From positions 1 through 54,065 of the forward strand of contig JAIPIC010000003.1 in the NCBI GenBank assembly GCA_021734865.1: a DNA stretch of 54,065 nt, written 5' to 3'. Shown here in pieces: positions 1 through 8,886 of this stretch (position 1 is the stretch's first letter; each line of letters opens with the position of its first letter). The notes under the pieces were generated by a model, which saw nothing but the letters and a program-made list of their open reading frames with translations, searched no databases and had not been told where the DNA came from. A program made the translations under genes and the position numbers. This DNA is from Candidatus Woesearchaeota archaeon. GTDB lineage: Archaea > Nanobdellota > Nanobdellia > Woesearchaeales > JAIPIC01.

Positions 1-184
1 AAAAACTGCTCACACGAGTCCATACTCGTATGTGCAGTTTTCTGTTACCAAAAATTGCCTATGGATTGTGAGCCCTTTAATACGGAGAAAAGCAAAGCTT
101 TTCTTGTACACAAAAATGCTTTACATTTTTATTGTACCCATGCTTTAGCTTGGGGTCAGGGCGAACGGCAATTTTTGTTATATT
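1..184. repeat. Multi-hairpin repeat copy R1 (3' part)
   Basis: The first 67 bases are identical to the last 67 of the window. The stretch from about 49 to 184 closely matches 27,888-28,025 with only scattered differences. It is built of nested palindromes: a hairpin at about 2-41 with arms ending CACACGAG and CTCGTATGTG, an outer stem AAAAATTGCC (51-60) with GGCAATTTTT, the palindrome GAAAAGCAAAGCTTTTC, and a GTACA/GTAC-bounded stem with inner AAAATG/CATTTT. No ORF lies in it. It sits downstream of uppP, as the R2 copy sits downstream of hypD. It is either a non-autonomous mobile element or a structured RNA/terminator element. Confidence 0.8.
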
Positions 185-289
185 AAAATATGAATCAGGG
201 GAAAAAATATTCAAAAATAATTAAAATCCCAAGTGTTCATGCAAAATTGATTATTACAAAACAAGTGTGAGTCTTACAATATCTATATC

Positions 290-1159
290 TTACATGAAAA
301 TTAAGACTGTCAATCCAAGCAATGCACAGTATACCCAGAAATAATTGATTTTCCTGACTATTCTCATCAAAAAACCAATTGTCAAATACCCGACAATTGC
401 AGACGTTACTAAACCAATAAGTAAAAGAACAATGGATTCACCTGTCAGAACCTTGACCATTCCAACACCCGACATCATTGACATTATCTTATAACCTAAA
501 GCAGCTAGGATGGCTGGTATGAAAATCAAAAAAGAAAACCTTGCAGATTGAGTGCTTTCCAATCCCACAAACCTGCCAGCGGCAATTGTAGATCCAGATC
601 TGCTTATTCCAGGAATAACCGCCAGTCCCTGAAATATTCCTATTAAGAATCCATGATAAAGGCTAATCTTTTTCTGGTCAGAATGGTGAGCATTTTTTTC
701 AGCTCCTACTTTAATATTTTTCTTTAAGTGTTTTATACCAGTATTGTCATTATCATTACTCTTATTATGATTATTGTAAAAACCAGATAGGAATAACAAT
801 AGAGCACTAAACAGCAGCCCAAAACCCACAATTTTTGGAGCCTGCAAAGAATTTTCAATCATACTTAGCCCAAATCCGATGAAGGCAGTTGGGATAAATG
901 CAGCAATTATTGCTAAGATTAACTGTCGGGATGATTTTTTCCTTGTTATTAGCCCATGAAAGACAGACCAAAGATATCCTCTGAAAAACCAGGTTATGGC
1001 CATAAGTGACCCAATATGTACTGTCATATCAAAGAATACATCCTGCTCCAATCCAAAAATTTCCTTGAAAAGGATAAGATGCCCTGAGCTAGAAACTGGC
1101 AGCCATTCAGTTATACCCTGAATAATCCCAAGAATTAAGGCTTCATATATCTCCATCAT
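290..1159 (-). CDS. uppP: Undecaprenyl-diphosphatase (UppP/BacA family)
   Basis: Integral membrane phosphatase that dephosphorylates a polyprenyl diphosphate lipid carrier and so recycles it for glycan export. The 289 aa are normal for the family. The two signatures are visible: the N-terminal GITEWLPVSSSGHL block (residues about 15-28) and a PGISRSGST block in the second half. Several hydrophobic helices alternate along the chain. A hydrophilic Asn/Lys/His-rich insert at residues about 130-165 separates the halves and is longer than usual. The start is ATG-ATG at 1159/1156. In an archaeon the substrate could be an undecaprenyl or a dolichyl-type diphosphate; that is inference. Confidence 0.9.
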   Translation of the reverse strand: MMEIYEALILGIIQGITEWLPVSSSGHLILFKEIFGLEQDVFFDMTVHIGSLMAITWFFRGYLWSVFHGLITRKKSSRQLILAIIAAFIPTAFIGFGLSMIENSLQAPKIVGFGLLFSALLLFLSGFYNNHNKSNDNDNTGIKHLKKNIKVGAEKNAHHSDQKKISLYHGFLIGIFQGLAVIPGISRSGSTIAAGRFVGLESTQSARFSFLIFIPAILAALGYKIMSMMSGVGMVKVLTGESIVLLLIGLVTSAIVGYLTIGFLMRIVRKINYFWVYCALLGLTVLIFM

Positions 1160-1315
1160 TTATCATTATTCACGTATATTTTCCAATTATTTGTATTTCT
1201 GTCTGCAGAGCCGTCCTACATAATGTGCTTAATTTGTTGTATTCTTCTTCGTATTCATGCACAATAGCACTTTTATTGTAAAAATTTATATATTTATCTG
1301 CTCGAAATAGCCATA

Positions 1316-2512
1316 ATGAAGATAAAACATGCAGACTTAAAAAAGATCGACAACCTTTATCATGAATTCAATAATCTATATAATGTCTTTCTAGACCAGC
1401 TAAACAGAATATCCAACCCAGTTGCACTTGAAGAGATCTTGACGCATATTACAGAACTCAGAAAAAGATTAAAAAAACTTAGACCAACAGAATTTTTTGA
1501 CAAACTTGTGGCTGAACATCTGATGCACTCCTTAAATGCTCAAGAGTATTATGCAAAATATTTCACCGGGACAGTCAAGAATTATGATAAACTTATTGAT
1601 GATGTTAATGGAAAGTGGCTGAAATATGCTAAGCAGAACGTTAAAAATTATGATTATAAATCCAGCTGGCATATGATGAAGCTTAATGCAGATTTCTATG
1701 GTAAACTTATTCATGCTGATGATCCAAAGGTGCAGAAGGTACTCGAAAAACTTGTACCACATATTAAAAAACTGGTGCTTGATTACGGAAAGAAGTTAGG
1801 TATTCTGCCATCTAAATTTAATTTTGATATTTCACTGATGCCGACTCACAGACAGAGAAGCTATTACCTACCTGAAATAAACCGACTTGAATTAGATTCA
1901 AATGAATTCTGGTGCTTCATCGAGAAAGGAAGCATTCATGTAAACTGTATGTGTGCAATGCGGACGATGTTTCATGAGATATTGGGCCACGCTGCACATA
2001 AGGTACACTCAGCCAAGATGCCAAAATCCCTTCAGTTTGACAATTCCACGTCTTATATGCTTGTTAACAGACCACATAAGGAAGGTATCGCACTTAACCA
2101 GCATCCTCTGATATTTGATGCACTGACAAGCATCAAGCACAAGATTATTTTTACAAAGCAGGACCTAAAAAGGATAGAACTTGATGAAGCGGTTACAATC
2201 TCAAATATCAGCTTTCAGCTTTATTTTAGTTACCTCAAAGCAAAAGAAAAATTTAATCCAAAATTCAAAGTGAAAGATGAACTCTACAAGACAACAAAAA
2301 ATCCCGGTATCGCAAGATATTACAAGGAAAAACCATCATATCATGATGTCTCCCTAATCAGAGAAATTGCTTATCTGACAGGACTCAGGCTTGTATCAAA
2401 CATCAAGCAAAAGTATCATAAATCAAAGAAGATCAATCAAGCTTTACTGTCTGGGTGCTGGTCATGGAAAGTGCTGCCAAAATTCATAAGGTACTTCCAT
2501 ACCGAAATATAA
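1316..2512 (+). CDS. Putative zinc metallopeptidase with HExxxH motif
   Basis: A 398-aa cytosolic protein with no signal peptide or membrane segment. Residues 220-225 read HEILGH, an HExxxH arrangement, followed by further His (H228, H231) and by EGIAL with E256 about 30 residues later. This layout of two His plus a downstream EGxA glutamate resembles gluzincin peptidases of the DUF1704/MATCAP type, which use HExxxH rather than HExxH, and is also reminiscent of DUF885. The N-terminal 160 residues are helical and charged. Family assignment rests on the motif only. A TATA box (AATTTATATATTT, about 1283-1295) is centred 27 nt before the ATG, so the transcript is probably leaderless. Confidence 0.6.
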   Translation: MKIKHADLKKIDNLYHEFNNLYNVFLDQLNRISNPVALEEILTHITELRKRLKKLRPTEFFDKLVAEHLMHSLNAQEYYAKYFTGTVKNYDKLIDDVNGKWLKYAKQNVKNYDYKSSWHMMKLNADFYGKLIHADDPKVQKVLEKLVPHIKKLVLDYGKKLGILPSKFNFDISLMPTHRQRSYYLPEINRLELDSNEFWCFIEKGSIHVNCMCAMRTMFHEILGHAAHKVHSAKMPKSLQFDNSTSYMLVNRPHKEGIALNQHPLIFDALTSIKHKIIFTKQDLKRIELDEAVTISNISFQLYFSYLKAKEKFNPKFKVKDELYKTTKNPGIARYYKEKPSYHDVSLIREIAYLTGLRLVSNIKQKYHKSKKINQALLSGCWSWKVLPKFIRYFHTEI

Positions 2513-2528
2513 TATACAGTAATATAAA

Positions 2529-3170
2529 TCATGGCCAAATAATTTTCCATCCTTTTTTCTTTGCATGATCTAGCAATAAACCATCTGGATTAACTACGAT
2601 TGGATTTCCGACAGATTCAAGAGCAGTAAGGTCTGAATAACTGTCAGTATAAAAATAAGATTTACTCAAATCAATCTTTCGCTTCTTTGCATAGGCCTTC
2701 ATAATCATCGCTTTTTCTTTACCATAACATGTTCTTAAAAATCTACCTGTAAATTTTCCATCTATGACTTCAAGTCTTGCACCTCGAACTTCCACAGACA
2801 GAAAATCTCCCAATGGTTTCAACACCATCTCAGGCGAATTTGACAGGAGTATTACCTTCCCTTTCTTTTTATGCTGTTCAACCAGTTTTTTTATTTTGGG
2901 CCTAATTCTTTTCTTAGTCTTATTGTTGAATATTGATTCAGATAATCTTATGCTTTCCTTATAATCCCACCCTCTTACAATAGCACCCAGACGTAGTTTA
3001 ACAGTATCAAAATTTAAAATTCCAAGCCTATGCCAAATGAAAGCAAATGAGCCTACACATGCAGATAAGAGACTAATCTTGAACCTGCAGAATTGGTGGA
3101 CCAGAACATTCTCAGTCGAATTACCATCGATAATTGTATTATCAACATCAAAAAATGCAACACCGGCCAT
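2529..3170 (-). CDS. HAD-superfamily hydrolase, subfamily IB (SerB-like phosphatase)
   Basis: A 213-aa phosphatase-type HAD protein. Motif I is FFDVDNTI with the nucleophile D8 and D10 near the N-terminus; motif II is LLSNS; motif III is a Lys in the KEKAM region; motif IV is YTDSYSDL. A helical cap lies between motifs I and II, as in the IB (phosphoserine phosphatase-like) subfamily. The substrate cannot be told from sequence. The gene is divergent from the next one with only 38 bp between start codons. A minus-strand TATA box at about 3193-3200 is 27 nt from this start, suggesting a leaderless mRNA. Confidence 0.8.
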   Translation of the reverse strand: MAGVAFFDVDNTIIDGNSTENVLVHQFCRFKISLLSACVGSFAFIWHRLGILNFDTVKLRLGAIVRGWDYKESIRLSESIFNNKTKKRIRPKIKKLVEQHKKKGKVILLSNSPEMVLKPLGDFLSVEVRGARLEVIDGKFTGRFLRTCYGKEKAMIMKAYAKKRKIDLSKSYFYTDSYSDLTALESVGNPIVVNPDGLLLDHAKKKGWKIIWP

Positions 3171-3208
3171 ACAAACATATATTAATCAGTAGTTTATATA
3201 ATTAACTG

Positions 3209-3772
3209 ATGCCAAAAAAGAGGGAACTTCATAGGAAAAAACCTGATACAGATTCCAATAGGAAGAAAAAAATTGGAAATCGTATTAAAGGTAGGAACGC
3301 TAAGATATCTCCAGTAAATAATCTTCATCCACAATATCACGAAAAACAGTTTTATTATATGCCGTATCTACTCTTCTTTATTGTCCTTCTTGTCGCGGCA
3401 TGGACAAGGACACACTATCTACCATCAATTACACCAGCCCTTTCAATATTGATCTCTTTAGTGGTTATAACAATACTGATATTTGCATTCAATTTTCAGG
3501 AGTTAACCATAGATCTTAATGAGAACACGCTTGTTTTTGGTTTTGGTATACAATATACAAAAATTAAAATTAAGGATATAACGGCTTGCACCCCTGCTAG
3601 TATACCTGCTTCAAAATTTATTGGACTTGGTATTTTTAAAGGATTTGATGGTTCCATTGCATACGCCACATATCACAGAGGTATTCGTATTGTCACAGAC
3701 AAACATGAGTATTATCTTTCTACCCATAACCCTGAAATACTCTGCAGGCTGATAGAAGAACAGAAATGTTAA
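3209..3772 (+). CDS. Small membrane protein with basic N-terminus and PH-like C-terminal domain
   Basis: A 187-aa protein of unknown function. Residues 1-45 are strongly basic and hydrophilic. Two membrane segments follow at about residues 51-65 and 74-93. The C-terminal 90 residues are beta-rich with an ELTIDLNENTLVFGFG start, similar in feel to bacterial PH-like domains appended to membrane anchors; this is a weak structural impression, not a family match. It is divergent from the HAD gene. A TATA-like CATATATTA at about 3176-3184 is near -30. It ends in a 4-bp convergent overlap with the nuclease-like gene. Confidence 0.6.
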   Translation: MPKKRELHRKKPDTDSNRKKKIGNRIKGRNAKISPVNNLHPQYHEKQFYYMPYLLFFIVLLVAAWTRTHYLPSITPALSILISLVVITILIFAFNFQELTIDLNENTLVFGFGIQYTKIKIKDITACTPASIPASKFIGLGIFKGFDGSIAYATYHRGIRIVTDKHEYYLSTHNPEILCRLIEEQKC

Positions 3773-4071
3773 ATGATCTCAATCTGAGAAGAATTACCGC
3801 AGTAAAAGAACGTTCTTATCCTGTCAAAACGTTGAGATTGACTAAATATCCTCTTAATTTTTTTAAGCTGCCGTTTTGCCTTTGCTATCCTAAACGAGCA
3901 TTTGACCTCAAAAATGTCAACCTTCTTACCTCTGATACCCATCAAATCAATTTCGCCTTTTAATCTTTTCTTCTGAGAATAAAGTGGCAGATGTGTATGT
4001 ACAGAATCATATTGATCCTCAATGGATCTCTTCAGTTTGTCCAGATAACGATCGTGTTTATCTATTTTCAA
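3769..4071 (-). CDS. Small PD-(D/E)XK nuclease-like protein
   Basis: A 100-aa protein with a GEIDLMGIRGKKVDIFEVK core (residues about 39-57). The D of EIDLM followed about 13 residues later by E-V-K is the active-site pattern of the PD-(D/E)XK restriction-endonuclease-like fold, as in Hjc resolvases and RecB-like or UPF0102-like nucleases. The rest is basic and helical, which fits nucleic-acid binding. The only in-frame start before the upstream stop is TTG at 4071, so the start is less certain. The gene is convergent with the membrane-protein gene. The specific role (repair, resolvase or other) is unknown. Confidence 0.6.
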   Translation of the reverse strand: MKIDKHDRYLDKLKRSIEDQYDSVHTHLPLYSQKKRLKGEIDLMGIRGKKVDIFEVKCSFRIAKAKRQLKKIKRIFSQSQRFDRIRTFFYCGNSSQIEII

Positions 4072-4238
4072 AACACCATTTTAGGGTTGAAATGACTTAC
4101 TGACTCAATTAATATATTTAAAAGTAAACTAATATATATACTTTACTTGTTGCTGATTAGATTATTCTATCAATAACTAATTCATGTTCGAGAATGATAT
4201 CAAAATTATGTAATTAACAATAAAATCGCATGAGGAAT

Positions 4239-5639
4239 TTAAAATATAGATTTGAAGATTTCTACAAGTTTCTTGGCATCTGCCTTCCCTTTTGTAATCC
4301 TCATGACTTGTCCAACCATGAAATTTAAGGATTTAGTGTTTCCTGCCTTTAGCTCTTCAGCAGCCTGTGGATTTTCATTAATTACCTGCTTGCATATTTT
4401 TTTAAGCTCACTATTGTCAGATATGGTCTTTAGGGAGTTACTATTGACGTATTCATTAACATCAAAAGGTTCTTCGACAAGCTTTTCCATAATCTTTTGA
4501 CCAACACTATCTGTGATTGAACCTTCAATGATAAGCTTGAAGAGATCAATAAGATGGCTGGGTTTGATTTTGAGGTCTTCAAATTCAATCTTATTATAAT
4601 TCATTACTCTCATGAGTTCTCTTCTAATCCATCTCCCTGCAAAAACAGGGTCGATCTCTTCACATACTTCATCATAGATTGCAGCTAGTTTGTGATTACT
4701 GGAAATGACCTTTGCGTCTTCTTCGCTGATATTCTTCTTGTACTTGTCAAGTTTTGCATGATGAAGTTCAGGCATATTCTTTTTTATAGTCTCGATTAAC
4801 TCATCTGAAACATCAATCGGTACGAGATCAGGATCTGTGATATATCCATAATCCTCTTCCGATTCTTTCAAGCGAAGAGAACATGTAATACCTTTTGCAG
4901 CATCCCAACTTCGAGTTTCCATCAAAATTTCAGCACCTTCGCTCACTGCTTGCTTTTGTCTTTCTACCTCATACATGAGTGCACGTTCAATCTCTTTGAA
5001 GCCCGTAATATTTTTTACTTCAACCCTTTTATATCCACTCTCTCTAATGGATATATTTGCGTCCGCCTTGATTATACATGAGTCTGTATCAAATATTTCA
5101 AGATAATTTAAAATTTTGATTAGTTCTTTCATGAAATCCCTTGCTTCATTTGGGCTAGTCATATCAGGTTCAGTAACTATCTCGATAAGTGGATTACCAC
5201 TTCTGTTGTAATCAACCAGCACATAAGCAGAATCATTTATCCCAGCTGGATGTGTCAATGCTGCTGGGTCCTCTTCAATATGTGCCCTATTGATTTTTAT
5301 CTTCTTCCCTGACGAAAGCTTGATTATCCCATTGCTGCATAATGGTATCTCAAATTGCGTTATCTGGTAATTCTTTGCCATATCTGGGTAAAAATAAGAT
5401 TTCCTTGAGAAAACGAGCGACTTAGCGATATTGCATCCGATAGCAAGACCAAACCTTAACCCATAATCAAGTACTTTCTTGTTCATAACTGGTTTTGATC
5501 CCGGATGTCCCAGACATATAGGACATACTCTGCTATTTCGCTTGTCGTTACCTTCTCTAGGACAACTGCAGAATAGTTTTGTATTTGTATCTAGCTCAGC
5601 GTGAACTTCAAGTCCTATTACAATTTCGCTTTCAAACAT
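4239..5639 (-). CDS. gatB: Asp-tRNA(Asn)/Glu-tRNA(Gln) amidotransferase subunit B
   Basis: GatB phosphorylates the carboxyl of Asp or Glu on a misacylated tRNA and transamidates it with ammonia delivered by GatA. The N-terminus IGLEVHAELDT with the CSCP and CPICLGHPG cysteine/glycine blocks is diagnostic, as are YFYPDMAKNYQITQ and the GNPLIEIVTEPD segment. The helical tail domain (about 290-400) and the C-terminal YqeY-like domain (about 400-466) are present, with the usual GQVMRITKGKADAK near the end. The 466 aa are within the normal range. It lies 84 bp downstream of gatA on the same strand. In archaea GatCAB usually makes Asn-tRNA while GatDE makes Gln-tRNA; gatD and gatE are not in this window. 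Confidence 0.97.
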   Translation of the reverse strand: MFESEIVIGLEVHAELDTNTKLFCSCPREGNDKRNSRVCPICLGHPGSKPVMNKKVLDYGLRFGLAIGCNIAKSLVFSRKSYFYPDMAKNYQITQFEIPLCSNGIIKLSSGKKIKINRAHIEEDPAALTHPAGINDSAYVLVDYNRSGNPLIEIVTEPDMTSPNEARDFMKELIKILNYLEIFDTDSCIIKADANISIRESGYKRVEVKNITGFKEIERALMYEVERQKQAVSEGAEILMETRSWDAAKGITCSLRLKESEEDYGYITDPDLVPIDVSDELIETIKKNMPELHHAKLDKYKKNISEEDAKVISSNHKLAAIYDEVCEEIDPVFAGRWIRRELMRVMNYNKIEFEDLKIKPSHLIDLFKLIIEGSITDSVGQKIMEKLVEEPFDVNEYVNSNSLKTISDNSELKKICKQVINENPQAAEELKAGNTKSLNFMVGQVMRITKGKADAKKLVEIFKSIF

Positions 5640-5723
5640 TTTCTTCCATATCTTTGGGTCTTAGTCAACAAATCTTGAATATCTCCAATATTTTATAATA
5701 CAATTTTGATATAATCTAATGAA

Positions 5724-7178
5724 TTAAGGTGCGTTCTTTTCAATATTAAATGCAACATTCAGTAGTTTCTCTTCACAAAAATGGTCTCCTGAAAGCATAA
5801 CTCCTACTGGCAATCCGTCAATCATTCCGTAAGGGATATTGATATGAGGCAGTCCAGCCAAATTTGGGCCGACCGTAAGTACATCCATCATGTAATTTTG
5901 TAAAACAGACAGATTCTTTATCTCGTCGAATCTTGGAGGCAGAACAGGCATGGTCGGAGTCAGCAGAGCATCAACATTCTTGAAGGCTTTCTTGTACTCA
6001 TTGATGATAACTGTCCGTACTTTCAAAGCTTTGAGATAATATGCATCTCTGAAACCTGCCATTCGTGCGAAAGTCCCTAGTATAATTCTCCTTTTAGCTT
6101 CTTGTCCAAAATGTTTTGATCTTACTTTTGTGAAATACTCATTGAAATTACCCTTTAGGGATTCATGTTTACCATAACGCATCCCGCAGTATTTGGCAAG
6201 ATTTGTTGAAGCTTCACATACTGCTATGATATAATATGAAGGGAGAGCATATTCTGATGGAACAGCTAGAGATATCTCTTCAATTATGGCTCCTTGAGCT
6301 TTTAAATCTGATGCACATTCATTCACTTTATTCTTGATGGATTCATCCACACCTTCACCAAGGCTTTCCTTTACGATACCAATCTTCATCCCAGATATCG
6401 GTCTGTCAATATTTTTTGTATAATCAATGTTTTTTGAACCATCATCGGACTTCTCTTTACTATTTGCTGGATTATAAGATGTTGAATCTTTTTCATCATG
6501 CCCTGCGATAATACTTAGCATAAGTGCACAATCCTCGACAGTCTTGCCAATTGGCCCAATTTTATCCATTGAATTTGCATAATCCAAGAGCCCGTATCGT
6601 GATACTAATCCATATGTTGGTGTTAATCCAACAACTCCACAAAAACTGGCTGGAGACGCTATAGAACCACCAGTGGATTCTCCTAATGATATGTGTGGGA
6701 AATCAGCAACTTGTGCCATACCTGCACTACCCCCACTGCTACCGCCTGCTGCTCTCTGGATATCGAAAGGATTAACAGGTTGTTTAATACCAATACCAGT
6801 GTTTGTCGAAAAGCTTCCAAATCCAAACTCATCTTGAGTAGTTTTACCAATTATTATGGCCCCCTCAGAGATGATCTTATTGATTACAGTAGCGTTAAAA
6901 ACGGGCTTATAACCAGACAATATTCTTGAAGAAGACCTAGTCTCAACACCCTTGACAGCAATACAGTCCTTAACACTGACATAAACTCCAGCTAATCTGC
7001 CTTTTGGTTTTATCGAAACATTATTTGACAACTCTCTTGCCAGACCAGTAGATATCGCTCCCAAATAATGATATTTATCATTTAGAGAATCCAGATTGCT
7101 TAGTACCTCTTCTGTTTCTTTTTTTATGTCAACAGAACCATTACTGACTCTTTCAATATATTCAATTGTTGATTTCAC
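5724..7178 (-). CDS. gatA: Asp-tRNA(Asn)/Glu-tRNA(Gln) amidotransferase subunit A (amidase)
   Basis: The glutaminase/amidase subunit, which releases ammonia from glutamine and channels it to GatB. The amidase signature is complete: K70 in VSVKD, the glycine/serine loop GGSSGGSAG with S148, and the nucleophile S172 in ESTGGSIASPA. The S148-S172 spacing of 24 matches characterised GatA enzymes. Length 484 aa is typical. A polar insert around residues 235-255 (Lys/Ser/Asp rich) is a lineage-specific extension. The ATG overlaps the gatC stop by 4 bp, implying translational coupling. Confidence 0.97.
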   Translation of the reverse strand: MKSTIEYIERVSNGSVDIKKETEEVLSNLDSLNDKYHYLGAISTGLARELSNNVSIKPKGRLAGVYVSVKDCIAVKGVETRSSSRILSGYKPVFNATVINKIISEGAIIIGKTTQDEFGFGSFSTNTGIGIKQPVNPFDIQRAAGGSSGGSAGMAQVADFPHISLGESTGGSIASPASFCGVVGLTPTYGLVSRYGLLDYANSMDKIGPIGKTVEDCALMLSIIAGHDEKDSTSYNPANSKEKSDDGSKNIDYTKNIDRPISGMKIGIVKESLGEGVDESIKNKVNECASDLKAQGAIIEEISLAVPSEYALPSYYIIAVCEASTNLAKYCGMRYGKHESLKGNFNEYFTKVRSKHFGQEAKRRIILGTFARMAGFRDAYYLKALKVRTVIINEYKKAFKNVDALLTPTMPVLPPRFDEIKNLSVLQNYMMDVLTVGPNLAGLPHINIPYGMIDGLPVGVMLSGDHFCEEKLLNVAFNIEKNAP

Positions 7179-7459
7179 ACAGCACCAGGCCCCCTGAAGA
7201 AACCATCATTCTTATGCTCTGTATTCTCAAGAGCCTCTTCTTGATTAAGACACTTACCTGGTGTGTCATCCCTCAATGCGTTTTTTATTTCTATTGGATG
7301 GAAGCTTGGTTCAACATCATCTGTATTGATCTTATCTAGAACAGTGAAAAACTCCAACACTTCCTTTAATTGAGGAGTAAACTCTTTCACTTCCTCATCT
7401 GTTAGTTTTATTCTCGAAAGTCCTGCGACTTTTATTATGAGATCATGATCAACATTCAT
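7175..7459 (-). CDS. gatC: Asp-tRNA(Asn)/Glu-tRNA(Gln) amidotransferase subunit C
   Basis: The small 94-aa subunit that wraps around GatA and stabilises the GatA-GatB interface. The N-terminal helix pair with AGLSRIKLTDEEV and the pattern LKEVLEFFTVLDKINTDDVEP are typical, followed by the extended HPIEIKNALRDD segment. It is the first gene of gatC-gatA, with gatB following. A minus-strand TATA box at about 7484-7491 is about 27 nt from the ATG, so the transcript is probably leaderless. Confidence 0.93.
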   Translation of the reverse strand: MNVDHDLIIKVAGLSRIKLTDEEVKEFTPQLKEVLEFFTVLDKINTDDVEPSFHPIEIKNALRDDTPGKCLNQEEALENTEHKNDGFFRGPGAV

Positions 7460-7604
7460 AAGCCATTATGTAATAGCTTGTTTTTTATAAAACTTTCTTG
7501 CAGTTAACACTAGTTAACACTTATATGAATTGTTTTTTATCATCTGATACACAAATAAATAGAGATATTTTTATCAAAGTATACAAATATTCAAGTATAC
7601 AAAA

Positions 7605-7652
7605 AAGTATAAACCAACTTAAGTATAAACCAACTTAAGTATAAAACAACTT
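7605..7652. repeat. Three tandem 16-bp repeats upstream of a pilin-like gene
   Basis: The unit AAGTATAAACCAACTT is present at 7605-7620 and 7621-7636, with a one-base variant at 7637-7652. A looser AAGTATACAAA motif occurs twice just before (about 7575-7602), and a direct repeat GTTAACACTA/GTTAACACTT lies at about 7503-7520. The block ends about 40 bp before the TATA box of the next gene, a plausible place for a regulator to bind. Confidence 0.8.
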
Positions 7653-7720
7653 ATTATACCTATCAATAGGCTAATATGAAACAATAATAAAGTTTATATA
7701 TGTAATTGTCCAGTACAATA

Positions 7721-8218
7721 TTGAATAACCAGATCATAAAAGAGGTGCAGCATATCGGAAACAAAAAAACTAAAGCACAGTATTCCATGGAACTCATAAC
7801 AATCATGACGGTCGGTGTGTTTCTCATCTTGCCCATCCTCTATATGTTCTATTATTATTCTCAGTCATCTGTTGAAAGTGTATCATCAGATATCGTCCTA
7901 ATGATTGGAAACGAAATTGTAAATAATGCAGAGATGGTTCAGTATTTTGGCGACCCTTCAAAGGTATCTTTTGAAGTAGGAATGCCTGATGGAATAGATG
8001 AAATTGCAATCAATCGGCATAATGACACTGTGTATGAAATACTTTTTATTAGAAAAACTAATGATAATGAAAATAGATCAGTCTATGCATTTACCTCTTC
8101 TGTTCCACTTAATGGTTCTTTTGGAGAAGCATCAATTAGTGCAGGAAAAAAGACTATAGTGTGTCAGTCACTTAAGAACGCTGATGATTTTAAGTATGTT
8201 AATGTGAGCATTTATTGA
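7721..8218 (+). CDS. Pilin-like protein with class III-type signal peptide
   Basis: A short N-terminus ends in KTKAQYSMELI and is followed by one hydrophobic helix (ITIMTVGVFLILPILYMFYY). The Lys-x-Ala-Gln-x-Ser-x-Glu junction is the archaeal class III signal of pilins and archaellins, cleaved before the Q by a prepilin peptidase. The rest is a beta-rich extracellular domain of about 115 residues. The ORF is open from TTG 7706, but a TATA box at about 7692-7700 puts the expected start point near 7721, where another in-frame TTG lies; I chose this one. It heads a run of similar N-anchored proteins reaching 13.1 kb. Confidence 0.75.
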   Translation: MNNQIIKEVQHIGNKKTKAQYSMELITIMTVGVFLILPILYMFYYYSQSSVESVSSDIVLMIGNEIVNNAEMVQYFGDPSKVSFEVGMPDGIDEIAINRHNDTVYEILFIRKTNDNENRSVYAFTSSVPLNGSFGEASISAGKKTIVCQSLKNADDFKYVNVSIY

Positions 8219-8332
8219 ACATAATTATCTAAAATTTACCTTTCCTAATCCTAACTAGTCTAGTTTAAATGTCTATCTTTGGTTCATTCCACAACAAAAC
8301 ATTTAAATATTTGTTTCCTAATAATCTATATT

Positions 8333-8791
8333 ATGTACACAAAAAGGGGGCAAACTTTTTCACTTGATCTCATTATCGGATCAGTTGTATTTATAGTATT
8401 ACTGATTATATTTTTATTATACTCCATGTCAAATGTTGAGGATGACCAGACAAAAATTAACCTCGAGCAGGATGCTTCTGTTGTTGTTGGTAAAACTTTA
8501 ACAACATCTCGCCCAACACCAAACGGGTCATTTATCGTTGGAAATACAATAAACAGTTCGCTTCTTGCTAGTCTCACAGGCTATACTTATGCAGAACTGA
8601 AAAGTATGTATGGAAGTCGTTATGATTTTTGTATGTATTTTGAGGATAACAAAGGCGACTTGATTGATCTTGACACAAGGCCCGAGTACGTTCAGTATTC
8701 GATAGGGTCTCCAACTGCTAATTTTTCGATATTCTATGCTGACGGCAGATACAAAGAAACACTTAAATGTGGCGAGTCAAAGCATATTTGA
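8333..8791 (+). CDS. Pilin-like N-anchored secreted protein
   Basis: Starting at ATG 8333, the protein begins MYTKRGQTFSLDLI followed by a strongly hydrophobic helix (GSVVFIVLLIIFLLYSM). It has the same short basic leader, Q-x-x-S and helix plan as the preceding gene, but an Asp replaces the usual Glu at the +5-like position. The C-terminal 115 residues are polar with a lone Cys pair. The ORF is open upstream to 8279. However, a TATA element (ATTTAAATAT, 8301-8310) is 27 nt before 8333, so the shorter leaderless form is preferred. Likely a minor pilin or pseudopilin; the exact role is unknown. Confidence 0.7.
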   Translation: MYTKRGQTFSLDLIIGSVVFIVLLIIFLLYSMSNVEDDQTKINLEQDASVVVGKTLTTSRPTPNGSFIVGNTINSSLLASLTGYTYAELKSMYGSRYDFCMYFEDNKGDLIDLDTRPEYVQYSIGSPTANFSIFYADGRYKETLKCGESKHI

Positions 8792-8886
8792 ATTAATTCT
8801 GGAATTAAAGCAAAATTTACTAAACAGGCATTTATGCTTTAATTTGACATACAATCTTAAATATTATTTTGTACTTACTAGTCTTG

